Origin: Cristatella mucedo
Taxonomy: Eukaryota > Bryozoa > Phylactolaemata > Cristatellidae
NCBI GenBank assembly: GCA_009760855.2
Contig: WPIO01000007.1
Coordinates: forward strand, 7,949,001 to 8,013,000
DNA length: 64,000 nucleotides
Reading direction: 5' to 3'
In this document: piece by piece, positions 22,140-50,619 of the stretch
Layout: each line of letters begins with the position of its first letter
Position numbering within the stretch: position 1 is the first letter of the stretch
Translations under genes and position numbers: made by a program
The notes under the pieces: generated by a model
Seen by the model: only the letters and a program-made list of their open reading frames with translations
The model's database searches: none
What the model was told of the DNA's origin: nothing

Positions 22140-23420
22140 TTAACCTGATGCAGGCTAGCCTTCTCGCCCCACGGTAAAAGCTTGACGATCTGAGGACTTG
22201 CCTCCTGCCACGGCTCGAGCACCTTTGTCGCATACGGTTTGCACCTAAGGCTGCCCTGCAGCCAGGCCAAAAGGCTCTGATGGAGGGAGCTATGTCGGTT
22301 TGTGCTCGGTCTGCCTCAATTTACGTCGGCACATTTCCCGTTCGACCTGCACCCTGCCAGTGGCCTTGGTTTGGTCCGTTCCGAGACGAATGCCTCCATC
22401 CTACGCGTTGTGAAAGCCTGTCGCATGCAGTGCTCACCAGACCCCTACGTCCCCACCAAGTCGCCGATCACCGTGTCGACCGAGCCGTCGCCAGCTTGGA
22501 TGGTGCGCCGTCGTCCCGGTGAGGAGTGCTCGCGTCACCTGAGCAGAGCAGCATTCGGCCGTGGCAACAGGGTCTTGGCCGATCTTGGTTGGACGCGCGT
22601 GAGTGCTCCTGGCACCTCTCGCTGGCCGGCCCTGGAGTGCTGGCCGTGTCCACCGACCCTGACGGCAACGAGCACTCGGTCGTGCCTCGAGAGGTGACCA
22701 CGAAGCTGCAAGAGTTCGCCAGGCTCGTGGAAGGCCGTGCTTGGGAGGAGCAGGTTGCACAGGGCAGGGTCAGCCTCTGTCTGGCCACGAACAAGTTTGC
22801 TACACACAGTCACCTCCAGACCAACGGGCGTGTCACCAGCTGCTGCTAATGACCACGGAGGCAGAGACCCTGCCACGTGCTGAGTCACTACCAGCCGATG
22901 CTGCATGTAATCACGGCCCGACATAACCTGGCTCTGGGCTGCCTAATTGGAGCTCTTCCGACCGGCATGCTCACTTGAATGTCGGCGGCCGCACCGTCCG
23001 GCTTACCGGTGGTCCGGCTCTCAAGTCGGACCCGGTGATAGACGACAGCACCGATATTGTAATCATATGATGCGACGGTGTCATACCGCGGCAGCGAGGA
23101 AGCCCTTGTGGTGTCGGCCCGAACAAGGCTGATAAGTATGCGGCCATTTCCCGGTCGTTCTTGACTGCTGGCTATCGGTCGTCAGTGGTGAGGTCCCTTG
23201 TGCTCGGGGCAGCTGGTGGCCAAACGATGAAGCAGCTTGCCTGGAGGACCTCGGCATCCCACGCACGGAGCAGTGAAGGGCATCGGGGCAGAGGGCTTTG
23301 CGGGTCTCCGACGCCATTACCGGCTCGGAAGCCACGTGGTACCTGCTCCTGAACCGGGAGGCGTAGGTAGTACCCGCGACACACACACCCAGGGCAGGGC
23401 AGGGCAGGGCAGCGCCGGCT
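22140..23420 (+). pseudogene. GC-rich decayed coding region, possibly a LINE of another type
   Basis: The region is GC-rich with overlapping open frames on both strands, typical of degraded coding DNA. Plus-strand frames read LDDLRTCLLPRLEHLCRIRF (22180-22240), TTKLQEFARLVEGRAWEEQV (22690-22755), KYAAISRSFLTAGYRSSVV, VRSLVLGA and WPNDEAACLEDLGIPR (23130-23260), with frame changes. The last part resembles the C-terminal ends of restriction-like-endonuclease LINEs as I remember them, but no YADD motif was found. The call is weak. Confidence 0.3.
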
Positions 23421-23424
23421 AATG

Positions 23425-23428
<4 letters not shown>

Positions 23429-23479
<51 letters not shown>
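23429..23479. repeat. (TA)n microsatellite
   Basis: About 25 TA units, preceded by CAGGGCAGGGCAGGGCAG (5-bp repeat at 23393-23411) and downstream of the snurportin-1 3' end. Confidence 0.98.
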
Positions 23480-23482
<3 letters not shown>

Positions 23483-23633
23483 AGCAGATATTTTAATAAA
23501 TCTTTAATACTCTTTTATATATCATACGATAAGAATGATCAATTTTCATTAAATATGGTAATTCTGGTATTACAAACCGACCTGGGTAGCACGCCACAAC
23601 AAAAGGCAGCACATTGACCATCTGAGGTCTGAG

Positions 23634-23639
23634 TTTATT
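23634..23639 (-). terminator. Putative poly(A) signal of snurportin-1
   Basis: On the minus strand this reads AATAAA, about 230 nt after the snurportin stop codon. The (TA)n tract at 23429-23479 lies just beyond it. Confidence 0.45.
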
Positions 23640-23865
23640 GATACAATATAACTTAGGTTAGTCATTGCTTAGGTAGATAACAGAACAGTGAGACTTTCAG
23701 TGCCAAGGTCGAGGCAAGACCTTTGCTTGACGCACAATGCTTGCAAGCCCCGCTGGTTCGGTGCAGCAGCATGACAAGTTGACAAGCTGTCTAGGATGCA
23801 TTGACCCAAGACAACGAGTGCAAACAGCTCCGTGGACCACCATCGTAAAAGCAGTACTTGGCATA

Positions 23866-40588
<16,723 letters not shown>

Positions 40589-40600
40589 TAGGTCACCCAT

Positions 40601-40772
40601 GACACCCGGTAGCGCCGCACCGCAGGGTTTAAAGCCCTCTACACACGCAGAATCGGCGAGACTCGGCACGCTGTAAATGTCCTTGACCTTAGTGTTCGGG
40701 TCATGTGGCCGGTAGCGCTATCCGCCGCTGCCGCCTCCTACTCCTCCTACCCGTGGACTTCAGTCACATGAC
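40601..40772. promoter_or_regulatory. Compact bidirectional promoter between snurportin-1 and SMIM30-like gene
   Basis: The two start codons are divergent and only 172 bp apart (ATG at 40600 or 40588 on minus, 40773 on plus). The interval contains an E-box-like GTCACATGAC at 40763-40772, just before the plus-strand ATG, and an inverted relative GTCATGTGG at 40700-40708. No TATA box is evident. A shared promoter is inferred from spacing. The E-box reading rests on the CACATG core only. Confidence 0.6.
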
Positions 40773-40955
40773 ATGGCGTACCTCGGTGTGTTCGTGCTCC
40801 TTTCGTTCGCTGTGTTCTTGACGCTACTGGTGCCACCTGTTGCTGCTTTTGACGGCGGAGACGCGACAGCGCTTGTACTCGGACTTATAATCGGTATAGT
40901 CGGCATATGCGCGTGCTTGGGCTGCTACGCGCGACGACGGGCCGGACAGATGTAA
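40773..40955 (+). CDS. SMIM30: SMIM30-like small integral membrane protein (60 aa)
   Basis: Intronless 60-residue ORF. It has a hydrophobic N-terminal segment of about residues 4-25 (signal peptide or first helix, ending PPVAAFDGG). A second membrane helix of about 29-51 follows, with the motif GICACLGCYARRR and the C-terminal end GQM. Vertebrate SMIM30 is about 59 residues and, as I recall it, has the same order: hydrophobic N-terminus, GDA-A-LLG, GICACLG-YAR, and terminal GQM. That makes orthology likely despite the short length. SMIM30 is known as an ER/membrane micropeptide once annotated as noncoding RNA. The ATG sits immediately after an E-box-like GTCACATGAC and is divergent from snurportin-1. 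A possible poly(A) signal is at 41396. Confidence 0.87.
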   Translation: MAYLGVFVLLSFAVFLTLLVPPVAAFDGGDATALVLGLIIGIVGICACLGCYARRRAGQM

Positions 40956-41395
40956 AGTGGCGCCGGCTGCTGGTCGGGGCGGACGTACCCTCATATAAGA
41001 ATGACTCGTGGATTCTCTTGCAACCAGCCATTTAGGCCAGGACACCGAGGCCTTGCGTCGAAGATGTGATTATTCTAAATTAACTTTCCGAGGTGTGCTC
41101 AACGAGCTATGCCTGTCTACTACGTTGCTCACAGCCGCCGGCTTTATTCTCGTCGTCGTTGGCGTCGCCGCTGCCGTCTGCGCGGCGGTGCGCCGCTCTC
41201 GGTGCGTCGTATGCGCGGAACCCGCCCGAGGCGAGAGCTCTCGACCGTCTCACGGCGGAGGCTAGCTGGCTGGTGTCGATGTGCCGTGACCAGTGAACTT
41301 TGACATTCCAAAGACGCCTCTGCCCAGCAGAACGCCGGCAGTCTCAGCAGTGGCCATGAAGCGCCTCGGAAGCGACATTGAATCCGATTGTAGAT

Positions 41396-41401
41396 AATAA
41401 A
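41396..41401 (+). terminator. Putative poly(A) signal downstream of the SMIM30-like gene
   Basis: AATAAA about 440 nt after the SMIM30-like stop codon. The GC-rich stretch between would be the 3' UTR. It also contains a long open frame discussed in the findings. Confidence 0.35.
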
Positions 41402-42125
41402 TCTGACTGGAGTCTCTGCTCTTCATGGATCACGCTGCACGACTGCTGCTCAACGAATAGACGCGAACCTTTCCCCTGTGGTTCTGCCCACGCGCAGCAA
41501 CCGCGAATCTCGGGCGAGTGAGGGATCGGTCTCATCGGCCAATCGCTCATTAGGTATGCTCGCTCAGCTCCGGCGTATTGTTTCATTCTCCAGTGGCGTA
41601 GTGTGCCTGTTTCGAGCCGACATGTTGTTCTTTCGACGACATTGCCTGGCGGTCGCTCGGGCCGGTCGAGTTGGGTGTTCAGGGTGTGTGGTCGCTACAG
41701 CTACTCGTGATCCTGGATCTGTTGTTCGCCACGACAGTGAACCCCATCCGTTCAGAATTTCCGACAAAGACGAACCCCACTAGTGATAACGGGCTGTGGT
41801 CTACGATGAGTTTTTTTTAGTGCAAGGCTAGGTATTATATAGTGTTGCTACAAATTCTCGGCTGGTACTTCCTTGCTGTGTACCTCTCCAGGGGTCCTTG
41901 TAGAAGTAGATACTCTGGATTAGAGCGTTTCCTGGCGGTAGAGACCCGTGATATTCTATGTGCAAGACAGGTTACGGTAAGCATGTCAGCTCTGCATTCA
42001 GTTTTAATTTCATTTGGTTGGTTTCTGTTTCGTGCTGCACTCTTGACTTCCAGCTAAGAACCACTGGCCGAATGTGTATAGTGTGTTACCCGAGTGCGAG
42101 GACCTTAAGAGAGAGTAACTAAAAA

Positions 42126-42262
42126 CTTAAAATATAACTGTATAGTGCCCTATAACTTAATCTGTGTCCAGGCGCTTCACATACCCGCAGGGCTCAAGCT
42201 CACGACCTTGGTAGTTATAACCGAGTTCCTTACCCCTTGGCCTTACGACACCAGGAGTTGAA
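42126..42262 (-). mobile_element. tRNA-derived SINE, family A (minus)
   Basis: ATATAACTGTATAGTGCCCTATAACTTAATCTGTGTCCAGGCGCTTCACAT and GGGCTCAAGCTCACGACCTTGG...CTTACCCCTTGGCC are the reverse complement of the family A tail and tRNA-like head. Confidence 0.72.
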
Positions 42263-42914
42263 CCAAGGCGAGCTGCATAAGCCACTCACTTTGAGAGGCT
42301 TATGCTGAAAAAGCCCAAGTAACGCCAGCTAAGCAAGTGGCTTGGGCATCAATGTGATGGAAATCAAGAACTGTGCAAAGTGGGTGATTGAGAGTGCCTT
42401 CTAATTAGCCAGGGCTGATGCATACGGTACGTCTTAATGAGCTTCGGCACCATTGGTGAAGCCAGTGAGGATGCATGTGGCCACATGTCAACCCTTGTGA
42501 TTAAGGAAGCAATCGAATCAAGCGATGTGATCAATGAAAGTTAAAGTAAACCGTCGTTGACAAACCATTGGAGGCAGCACATTTCCTTGTATGCAGAAAT
42601 ATCAGTGAGTTTAGCTACGTGGCTCAGCTGTCGACCACTTGATTAGCACTGTATATACTTGCAGCCAAATAGGTACTGCTTTTGCAAGCTGCTATAATGA
42701 GGCCAGCTCTTTAGTATACGATCAGCTTCAAGTATAGTCTTTAAGCCTATAACACTGGAGCCAGTTGTGTACATATATGCTCTCAGAATTGGAGAAACTT
42801 CAAAAGGATGACATAACTGCTAACTCGGACATTTCCCTAAAAGGCACAGTAAAGGGCATGTGTAGAAAAAATGCAATTTGCAGTGTAAGTCTGCCAAGCA
42901 GTATGCGTGTGTAG

Positions 42915-42915
<1 letters not shown>

Positions 42916-42978
<63 letters not shown>

Positions 42979-43052
42979 CTGTGTGGGTGTGCAGCTGTGT
43001 GTGTGTGTGTGTGTGTGTGTAGCTGTGTGTGTGTGTGAGTTTGTGTGTGTGC
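42916..43052. repeat. (TG)n microsatellite with TAGCTG and GGTGTGCAG interruptions
   Basis: GT units from 42916, interrupted by AGCTGTGTGGGTGTGCAGC at about 42977 and by TAGCTG at 43020. The spurious ORFs on both strands are repeat translations. Confidence 0.97.
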
Positions 43053-43608
43053 GCGAGCGCCCGCCTGCTTGCATGTGTTTGTGCCTGCCTTACTGCCCCG
43101 AATAAAGTCGTCACTAATTGTAAGACTAAGTGCCAGGTGGCAACGGTTGCTGCCTGGCCCTGCCCCACACACTGGCCATGCATTTAGCAAGGTCCTTCTT
43201 CCAGCCATAATCTCTGTCCTCCCCTAACCTAGCCAGACCGTATGTACTAGCAGCTGACACAGCTGCTGATGAAGTCTGTGTCATCTCTCTAATTGGAGTC
43301 AGTTTAAGCAGCCCCACGTCCAGCCAAAAATTCGACGACACCGCAGGTCTCCCTGTGCGTATACACGATCAGCTCTTAAATGCGAGGACCTACTCCTCTA
43401 AAGGGGTTTCACTCACCGAAAAAACTTGAACCTGTAGTATGCAATTTGAATGAGCCAGTGAAGTGATAAGGCTCGAGCCATCGCCAAGCAGAGTGCTACA
43501 CCACTCCCATTACTGCCCACCAGATGCACTCATTCCGAATCCAGCTTAGCCACTCTGCTGTCGTGTCAGTGCACAGCGAGAGCACACTGCACATGCCCTC
43601 GTGACCGC

Positions 43609-43629
43609 CGCCCCCCCCCCCCCCCCCCC
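43609..43629. repeat. Poly(C) run of about 21
   Basis: A homopolymer run of this length is prone to length error in sequencing. Confidence 0.9.
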
Positions 43630-44871
43630 GTTGAGCATCATCCACCACTGCTGTGAAGCTAGCCCCGTGGAGCGATCCGAACCTGCATCTAGCGTCTGCT
43701 CCGCTTGACCAAATTCGGCCAGTATGGCTCATTGGCATCGGTAACTTCATTCGATTGAGACGTTTAAGGAAGCCGATTTTTAACCGACTCCCTTGCCAGG
43801 CTCACAGCAGCGGCATCAGGCAAAGCCCGGCTGCTTCTTCGTAAGACATAGCGTGGAGGAAGTAACTAGAATTTTCTCTAATCAGTCAAGGCTGCAGATT
43901 CATTAATCGCTGAGGACTATCAAGCGAAGATACAACGGTGAAAGGAAGTGGAATGAAACAGTGCTATTATTATTATTATAATTATAGTCAGTGGCTGAAA
44001 CCATTTTTTCACGTGGCAGTAGTCCAGTCCAAGTCTTGACTACACTCGTGATTCATTGGCCGGGTTGCATTCCATTCAGACTAGTGTTAAAGTATAAGAT
44101 CAATCGGCTGCATGTCACAATTGAGGATGCAGAAAAGCCACACCTCTCCCGTGTAATTGGCAAATCGCAGGTATCGGTGCCATCTCGTGAGCCCTGCACC
44201 CCTTGCGGCAGTAGGGGACTTCGGACATGTACAAAAATAGCTCAGAAATTTGATTGTTTAGGAACTTTACCTTTCAAAATACAAACAAGCTAAAATGCAA
44301 ATCCGAAGTTTTATGATTTACGTATGACGTGGTTAAAAATTATTTCGTACGACACGATTACGCCGGAAGAAGTAGGTCGAGCTCACCGATAGCAGCTTCG
44401 GTGAATATAAGGCCAACAGAGGGGTGTTTCTCCGGTGAACTTTGTAAAACAAAAGCTACCCGGCCCTACAAGGATATAAAAAATTACTCAAAAAAATGTT
44501 TGTGTAGAATTTTCCAAATAATAACACGTCCTCAAGGTAAACTCTCTTGATAGTTATACCAATCTCAAAGCAAAAACCCTAACCCATTAGCCCCAATCCA
44601 CCGCCTTGGGAAGAGTCCACCTTCGGCAAACGGCTATCGCAGGCTATTCATGCTTAGTTTTCTTATCATACATACGTTTACCTAAGTCTTGAGCTGCCCC
44701 CTATCAGTCGGGCCAACCGGGAGTTTATTGCCTTCGGCAGCTATACAATCGTCTGCTCCTATGCAATTATTCCAAAGCGTACTCTGAGGCGAACGGGTTA
44801 CTTACAGAAATTGCTTCTTTCCGCTTACTAGAGTGCTTGGTATTATGACACGATTTGATAGTTGATTTCGA

Positions 44872-45388
44872 TATGGACAGCAAGATATTCCAAGAAGAAA
44901 ACATGCACATTGACTTCGCCTAGGAGTTTATCAAAGCCGTGAAGTCCTTGGTTTGCAGCTATCGCAAAAAGCTACTTTTTCTCCTTTCATCAGTGACTGA
45001 CGTGGCAACAAGCTTATGCGAACAGCAACACATAGCAGCCGAGACGCAAGCTGAGAAGCGCCAGCATCTGCAGCACCAGCTTGGATATGAAGATAGAGAT
45101 GACTCTCTCGTTGACGTATTGCACAATATCGAAGTGCAGTTCCTGTTTCGCAAAGTTGACGTCGCTCTGGTCTACCTTGGTGAACGGTTTGCCATGTTGA
45201 GCACGCACAGTGAAATCTTCACTTCTTATACAACATTTCTTCGCCGAAACGCTGGAAACTCCGAAGCCGATGAATATTTGTGTAGCTGCGTCCACTGCGC
45301 TAGCAGTGCATGCCGAAGGCGTAGTTGTCATATGTGGACATCGAGAAGACGGAGCTGGCAGAGGAGCTTAAGTCACTTTCGAATTTAG
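44872..45388 (+). pseudogene. Unrecognised single-exon coding-like ORF with one in-frame stop
   Basis: From ATG at 44872 the frame reads MDSKIFQEENMHIDFA, then TAG, then EFIKAVKSLVCSYRKKLLFL and on for about 150 codons (DDSLVDVLHNIEVQFLFRKV, LVYLGERFAML). It is rich in charged and leucine residues, probably helical. I do not recognise the family. The single stop suggests a recently inactivated gene, a transposon remnant or a stop to be checked. Confidence 0.35.
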
Positions 45389-46254
45389 CCTCACCCGATT
45401 GTAGGAGTCTCTAATTTGCTTAATTATATTCTTAAATCCCGCCTCTCAAATTTTCCCGAAGGCAATGGTGGCTTTACGAATCATCATTTTAATGCCAGTC
45501 AGCGTTGCAAGCGCAGAGCTCAGTTTCTCTAAATTGAAGCTCGTCAAAGCAGCTTCACAAAATTGAAGCTCATAGCTCCTATTCAAGGTCGACCGTGGCG
45601 TAGGAGAGAATATATGGACTAGTAGTAATATCCATCAAACACGAACTAAGTGCCAAGCTGGATTACGCTAAATTGATTGAAGCATTTAGAGGCATTAGAG
45701 GCATTTGCGAGCCACAAAGTTCGCATTGTTCCTCTTCTGAGTGAAAAACTGAATAACATGAAACATTTAACTTTTGGTTTTTATCCGTTTTAGTTTATAA
45801 GTAAACAATAACTACGAGCACCAAATCAACTATCAAATTAGAACGCAGGGGGCACACAACCGGAAAGTGGCGGAGTGCTTCCAAAAGTCACGAAACAGCT
45901 CTGCAGGTAAGTAGGGTGCCCTGAGGACGCATTGAAACCGGTGATATAACCAGCTCTATCGAGCGGTAGCACCAACCGCTACGCGCAGAGCAGCGTTACC
46001 GGCGAGCGCAGAGAAAGAAAATACAGCCCTAAGAGCGGCGATGGACTCACTGACATAACCTTGACCCGAGCTCTCGTTCGGGGAGCGGTTTCGCTGCGGA
46101 CCCTAGCTAGCTAGCTAGCGGTGGTTTACTGCAACCGGCGCGACCGATTGTGGTGGGAGCACGGCGGATGCTTGACGGTCCGCATACCGGACGCGTGAGC
46201 AGCAGCGGCGGCGGCACGTGCTCGAGGCGACGAGAGCTCGATGCAGACAGCAGC
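45389..46254. other. Intergenic, nothing recognised
   Basis: GC content rises toward 46250. CTAGCTAGCTAGCTAG at 46105 is a short self-complementary repeat. Confidence 0.5.
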
Positions 46255-46411
46255 GCTGCCTCATATAATTCATTTCGTCTGTTTTTCAAGCATGATTTTA
46301 CTTACCATTCAATCGCATTTCACTTTACAGCAAATGTAAAGCGCCTAGAGAGAGATTGAGTTCTCTGAGGGCGCTTTATCAAGTGAATTATTATTATTAT
46401 TATTATTATTG
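46255..46411 (+). mobile_element. L2-like LINE 3' tail
   Basis: TTCAAGCATGATTTTACTTACCATTCAATCGC...GTAAAGCGCCTAGAGAGAGATTGAGTTCTCTGAGGGCGCTTTATCAAGTGAATTATT followed by (ATT)n to 46411. Confidence 0.85.
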
Positions 46412-46725
46412 TATATCGGCTAGGCGAGGCAGAGCCAGTTTGCCTCTGCTGACTCTCGTTTGGGCCAGAGCGAGAAGGGCTTGAATAAGCAGTATGCTTA
46501 GGAATTTAATGAAGCAAAGAATCAATTGGATCACTTGAAGGAACTGTCGTCTGTGTGCCGGCCACCAGGCAGCCAGCCGACTATGGCTACACTCCGCTGG
46601 GATCTCTTAGAAGCCGTATTAGCTGGAATCGGACTGGGTGGAGGCGAGGCAGAGCGTGCTGTGACTCGGGACCCAGTGGCAGCAGCCGGTCGCTCGAACG
46701 CTCAGCTCGCGCGCATTCGCTGAAG
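46412..46725 (+). pseudogene. Coding-like stretch with one stop, unrecognised
   Basis: After the LINE tail a plus-strand frame reads ARQSQFASADSRLGQSEKGL, NKQYA, TAG, EFNEAKNQLDHLKELSSVC, RPPGSQPTMATLRWDLLEAV and LAGIGLGGGEAE. The helical, gag- or nucleoprotein-like composition suggests a decayed mobile-element ORF. No family recognised. Confidence 0.25.
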
Positions 46726-48176
46726 GCTGGAGGCTTCTGGGAAGCGGATCGAGAGCCAGTGCAGCTTTCCTGGATCCGCTTGCCACATTGCTGCGGCGTC
46801 AGCCATTTTTAGCCACTTGTACCGGGGTCTCGCTCGTCTCTCCAGATCTAGTCGCGTGCAGCGTAAAATAGTCCACCGGCATGCAGTTACTGGGGTAAAA
46901 TATATAATGCAGAAGGCCCTCAGCGGCTCACGCAAGAAACCTAAAGAGCAGCAAATCCCTTCAGACAAACACGAGACAGTCTGTGAAATCTCTCTGAGCT
47001 CATTCCTGGCAGTCCCCTCTTCTGACTTCCTAGCTGAACGGAAGAAACTCAGACGAATCGCCTAAAGCACGTTTCATCTAAACATTATATTGTCGTGCTC
47101 ATAGCGGCAACTCAAACTAATGTTTGAGAATGAATGAATTAATTAATTAATGAAAACAAAAGGACGAAATAGTTAAGCTGCACTGTCCCCTCTCCTGTCT
47201 TCGATGCTGCTTAGCGCAACGGCGCTGGGCACAGAGCACATGCCGGTTTGCTTTCTTACTGAGTCAGATCGCTTGGGCGTAGGAGAGGGCATTATTAAGC
47301 AGCACACTAGGGATTGTAATAAAAGGAAAAATACAGCCTAGCTACTTTCGGCTCCCAATCGGCGCCTAATATTTGGTTCACCCCACACAAAACAGTGGAT
47401 TGAGAGCAGCATGGCAGCGGCAGCATGCAAATTACAGTGACCAAGCCTACTGCCAGCAGTTCGCGAGTTTCGTCAAAAGATCCCCTCAGATCAATTCGTG
47501 TAGAAGGAAACAAAACTGGGGAGTTGGGAGCTGCCCTTCGCCGCCTTACTAGCCAGCTCACACCAACGACCCAGTCTCCGGACCAAGCCGGCGTTGCATA
47601 GCGGACCTGCGAACACAAAAAAGCGGCCTCGCTGTATAATCAATCGGATGCACGATTTTTTTTACAACCCCACCTCGGCAACTCCAGACTTCCAGATTCC
47701 AATGTCGGCGGTCCGCTCCAAATACGCTTTCGGAGACGCAGCGTATTTTTCGGCAAGCCAAGTGCTTTGCTTAATTGGCGTCTGGATATATCACGACGGT
47801 ATACTAACGAGTAAGCTGCGTTATAAGTCTCGATGGGGCCAGAAGTCAACGCCATCCGATAGCAACCGCGGCGAGATGAAATAGACACTCGGGGTCACAC
47901 ATACTGTTGGTCGCGTAGTGCAGTGCTCTACCGGTGCAGCACTCTTAAACCCTCAGCTTCGCTCGCTGCAGGCTATCAGGCTCAACACCGAAATACGAAT
48001 AAGTAAAGACTCGCGATCGTAATGCTAAGCCGTAGTACTGGTGATCGTGTTTTGTGAGAGCTTCGAGCCACAAATAAATGTGTCTCGCCAATTCGTATTC
48101 TTGTGCAGACCGAACGCTGGAGGTGGGAAAGCTAAGCAAACGAAGGTGTGTGTTTGTGTGCGTGTTTTCATGCGTG

Positions 48177-48177
<1 letters not shown>
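46726..48177. other. Intergenic, nothing recognised
   Basis: Short frames on both strands, none with a recognisable motif or consistent splice sites. Confidence 0.5.

Positions 48178-48222
<45 letters not shown>
48178..48222. repeat. (TG)n microsatellite
   Basis: About 22 TG units. Confidence 0.97.
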
Positions 48223-48223
<1 letters not shown>

Positions 48224-48300
48224 TATGTACGGATGGCAAGTACGGATGTACGTATATCTGTTTGACACGATGTTCACTTACAGCTTTAATTAACGCCGAG

Positions 48301-48560
<260 letters not shown>

Positions 48561-49360
48561 CATCCTGCACGGCGCTGCTGTGGTATAACTCAGTGTACCC
48601 AAGCAATGCAACCAGATTAGGAGTCGACCTGTAGCTAGCATCGTCACCTAATCTATAGGAATGTCAGTATACATATATCTTTGCACGTTAAATAGCCTGC
48701 AGCAGTGTTGGAGCCAGGGTAGGGGCGGGGGAGGGCATTTGCCGCCCCCCATCCTATAACGGGACAGCAACAACTCTCCCATTCCTCTGCCCCCTCCCAG
48801 GCGTCGCCGTCGACGAAACTACGTCCTAGTTCCGCTCGATGGCAACTGCCTAATTTGAGTCAAATAAACGCAATGATTTTTCGCTACCATTGCTGGTAAG
48901 CCGGCCTGCACACAAAAATCTTGTGGGTCTTTCGCCCGATATAAAGTAGCCGGTTTTGCCCACCACCCGAGATGAAAATCCTGACTCCGTCGCTGGCTTG
49001 CTGATAGATGCCCGCGAGCGACACCAATTTTCCTCGACAGGTGTGCTGTTCAAGAGCATTTCGCTGCGTCGGCATTTTTGCCAGATGCGCGAATACGGCT
49101 TTGAGCCGGCGACAGGTGAGGAGGAACTTCGACTCTAGAGACTGATCAGTCAACGACTTCTTACCGCCGATGGGATTGCAGCGTCGGCATGGCGAGACCG
49201 CTGAGCGGTAGCTGCGGAGGTCGGACGGAGGAGCGCTCCACCTATCGCAGAAGGCTGACCTAACCGCCCGCTGGTGACGCGAGTGGCGCTGCAGGTGCGC
49301 ACGCAGACGATAGGCGTCAGAGTGGCGAGCAGGCCGCATGCCCACCCACGGGGATCTCGC

Positions 49361-49402
<42 letters not shown>

Positions 49403-50336
49403 GCTCGCTGCGATACGCCCGAAAGCCGCTGCCGAAGCTACGGTCCGCTGGGCACGCAGCCACCTCCCAGAGCTGTCGCTAAGTGACTCAGCAATTCGTG
49501 GGATGCGTTCCGACCGAATGCACAGCTAAATCTCTCCGAAGCTTTTTTTCGCACACGTACGTTTGGAGGGTGTAGTTTGAGTGTAGGCCGGCTTGTCTAA
49601 TGAGCCTGTGATGTGGCATGGACACTGGCCGGTAACCGCTGGTGGCCAGATGGTGAATTCACCATCAGGGTCGGCCGCTGCACAGTTGTGGTCCTCGATG
49701 AATCATCAGGGTCAACCAGAGGAGTGGAGAAGGGGGAGACTCTAGTGTGAGAAGGGGGCGAAGGCAGTCGTGCGTCTTGCTGCTCCGTGCCTTGTACAAT
49801 AAACCGTTGGCGTTGTTCTGGGCCAGCATTCCGTATGCCAAACCACAGAGGGCATCAGTCGCTAAAATCTATGCGCAGTGTGAGAACTCTCTCCAAAGCG
49901 ACGACGCAATTCTTGAAGCGTTATGAAGAACCGTTCATAATCCTAGAGAGGATATCGATGGGAATACTCGCGAACGGAGCTCACCGAAAATTGACCTGTT
50001 CGATTACTGAATTCCATGAGCCAGCGCCAGACCTATAAAACGGCCCGCATCTCTGTCACTTTCAAGCACCGGGGGGGGGGGGCCAGTGCGGCCGCCGCAG
50101 CCACGAGCCGCCTGCGCTCCTTCAGCAATGTCAAGAATAGCACTCGCTTTTGTGCCCGATCACATTTTTTGAACAGCCTGGTTCTTGTCATTTTTTTCGC
50201 ATAGAAAATGGTAGAAGTGATCAAATTAGTGTGCGTTTCAGCTATTTTCTTCTGTTCTATCTGCATATTTCTTATTCGTTCCGCCCAGTACAACAGAGAA
50301 TGTGTAGCAACCAATCGCGTTGGGACAGCAGCGCTT
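48561..50336. other. Intergenic, GC-rich in part
   Basis: It includes the (GGC)n repeat and a (G)10 run at about 50072. Overlapping frames near 48900-49340 on both strands look compositional. Confidence 0.5.
49359..49401. repeat. (GGC)n trinucleotide repeat
   Basis: About 14 GGC units in GC-rich sequence with open frames. No supported gene around it. Confidence 0.95.
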
Positions 50337-50590
50337 TATAATAATAATAATAATAATAATATTGCACTTGATAAAGCGCCCTCAGAGAACTTAATCTCTT
50401 TCTAGGCGCTTTACATTTGCTGCAAAGTGATACGCAATAGAATAGTAAGTAAAATCATGCTTGAAAAACAAACAAAATGAATAACATGGTTAGGGGTTAC
50501 ATGCACTGGGTCAGCATGCAAATGTGGTTAGTGGCAGCATGAACAGTGTCAGCACGCATAAGCACATCGAGGACGAATCGCCTGCAAGCC
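50337..50590 (-). mobile_element. L2-like LINE 3' tail (minus), left half of an inverted pair
   Basis: TATAATAATAATAATAATAATAATATTGCACTTGATAAAGCGCCCTCAGAG..., then GTTAGGGGTTACATGCACTGGGTCAGCATGC. Its ATT tail points left. The neighbouring copy's tail points right. Confidence 0.85.
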
Positions 50591-50619
50591 ATTAGGCCAC
50601 TACAGCCGGTAGTGATTCA

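Larger units (their letters stand above)
41402..44871. other. Intergenic with SINE and microsatellites
   Basis: A family A SINE at 42126-42262, (TG)n at 42916-43052, poly(C) at 43609 and a short ATT tract at 43965. No gene recognised. Confidence 0.55.

Noticed and set aside
42800-43183. Thr/His- or Val/Cys-repeat ORFs
   Set aside because: They are translations of the (TG)n microsatellite. The same holds at 13.06, 22.07, 37.28, 48.18 and 48.44 kb.
47307-47888. Overlapping ORFs of 80-100 codons on both strands
   Set aside because: No motif, no splice logic and no homology recognised.
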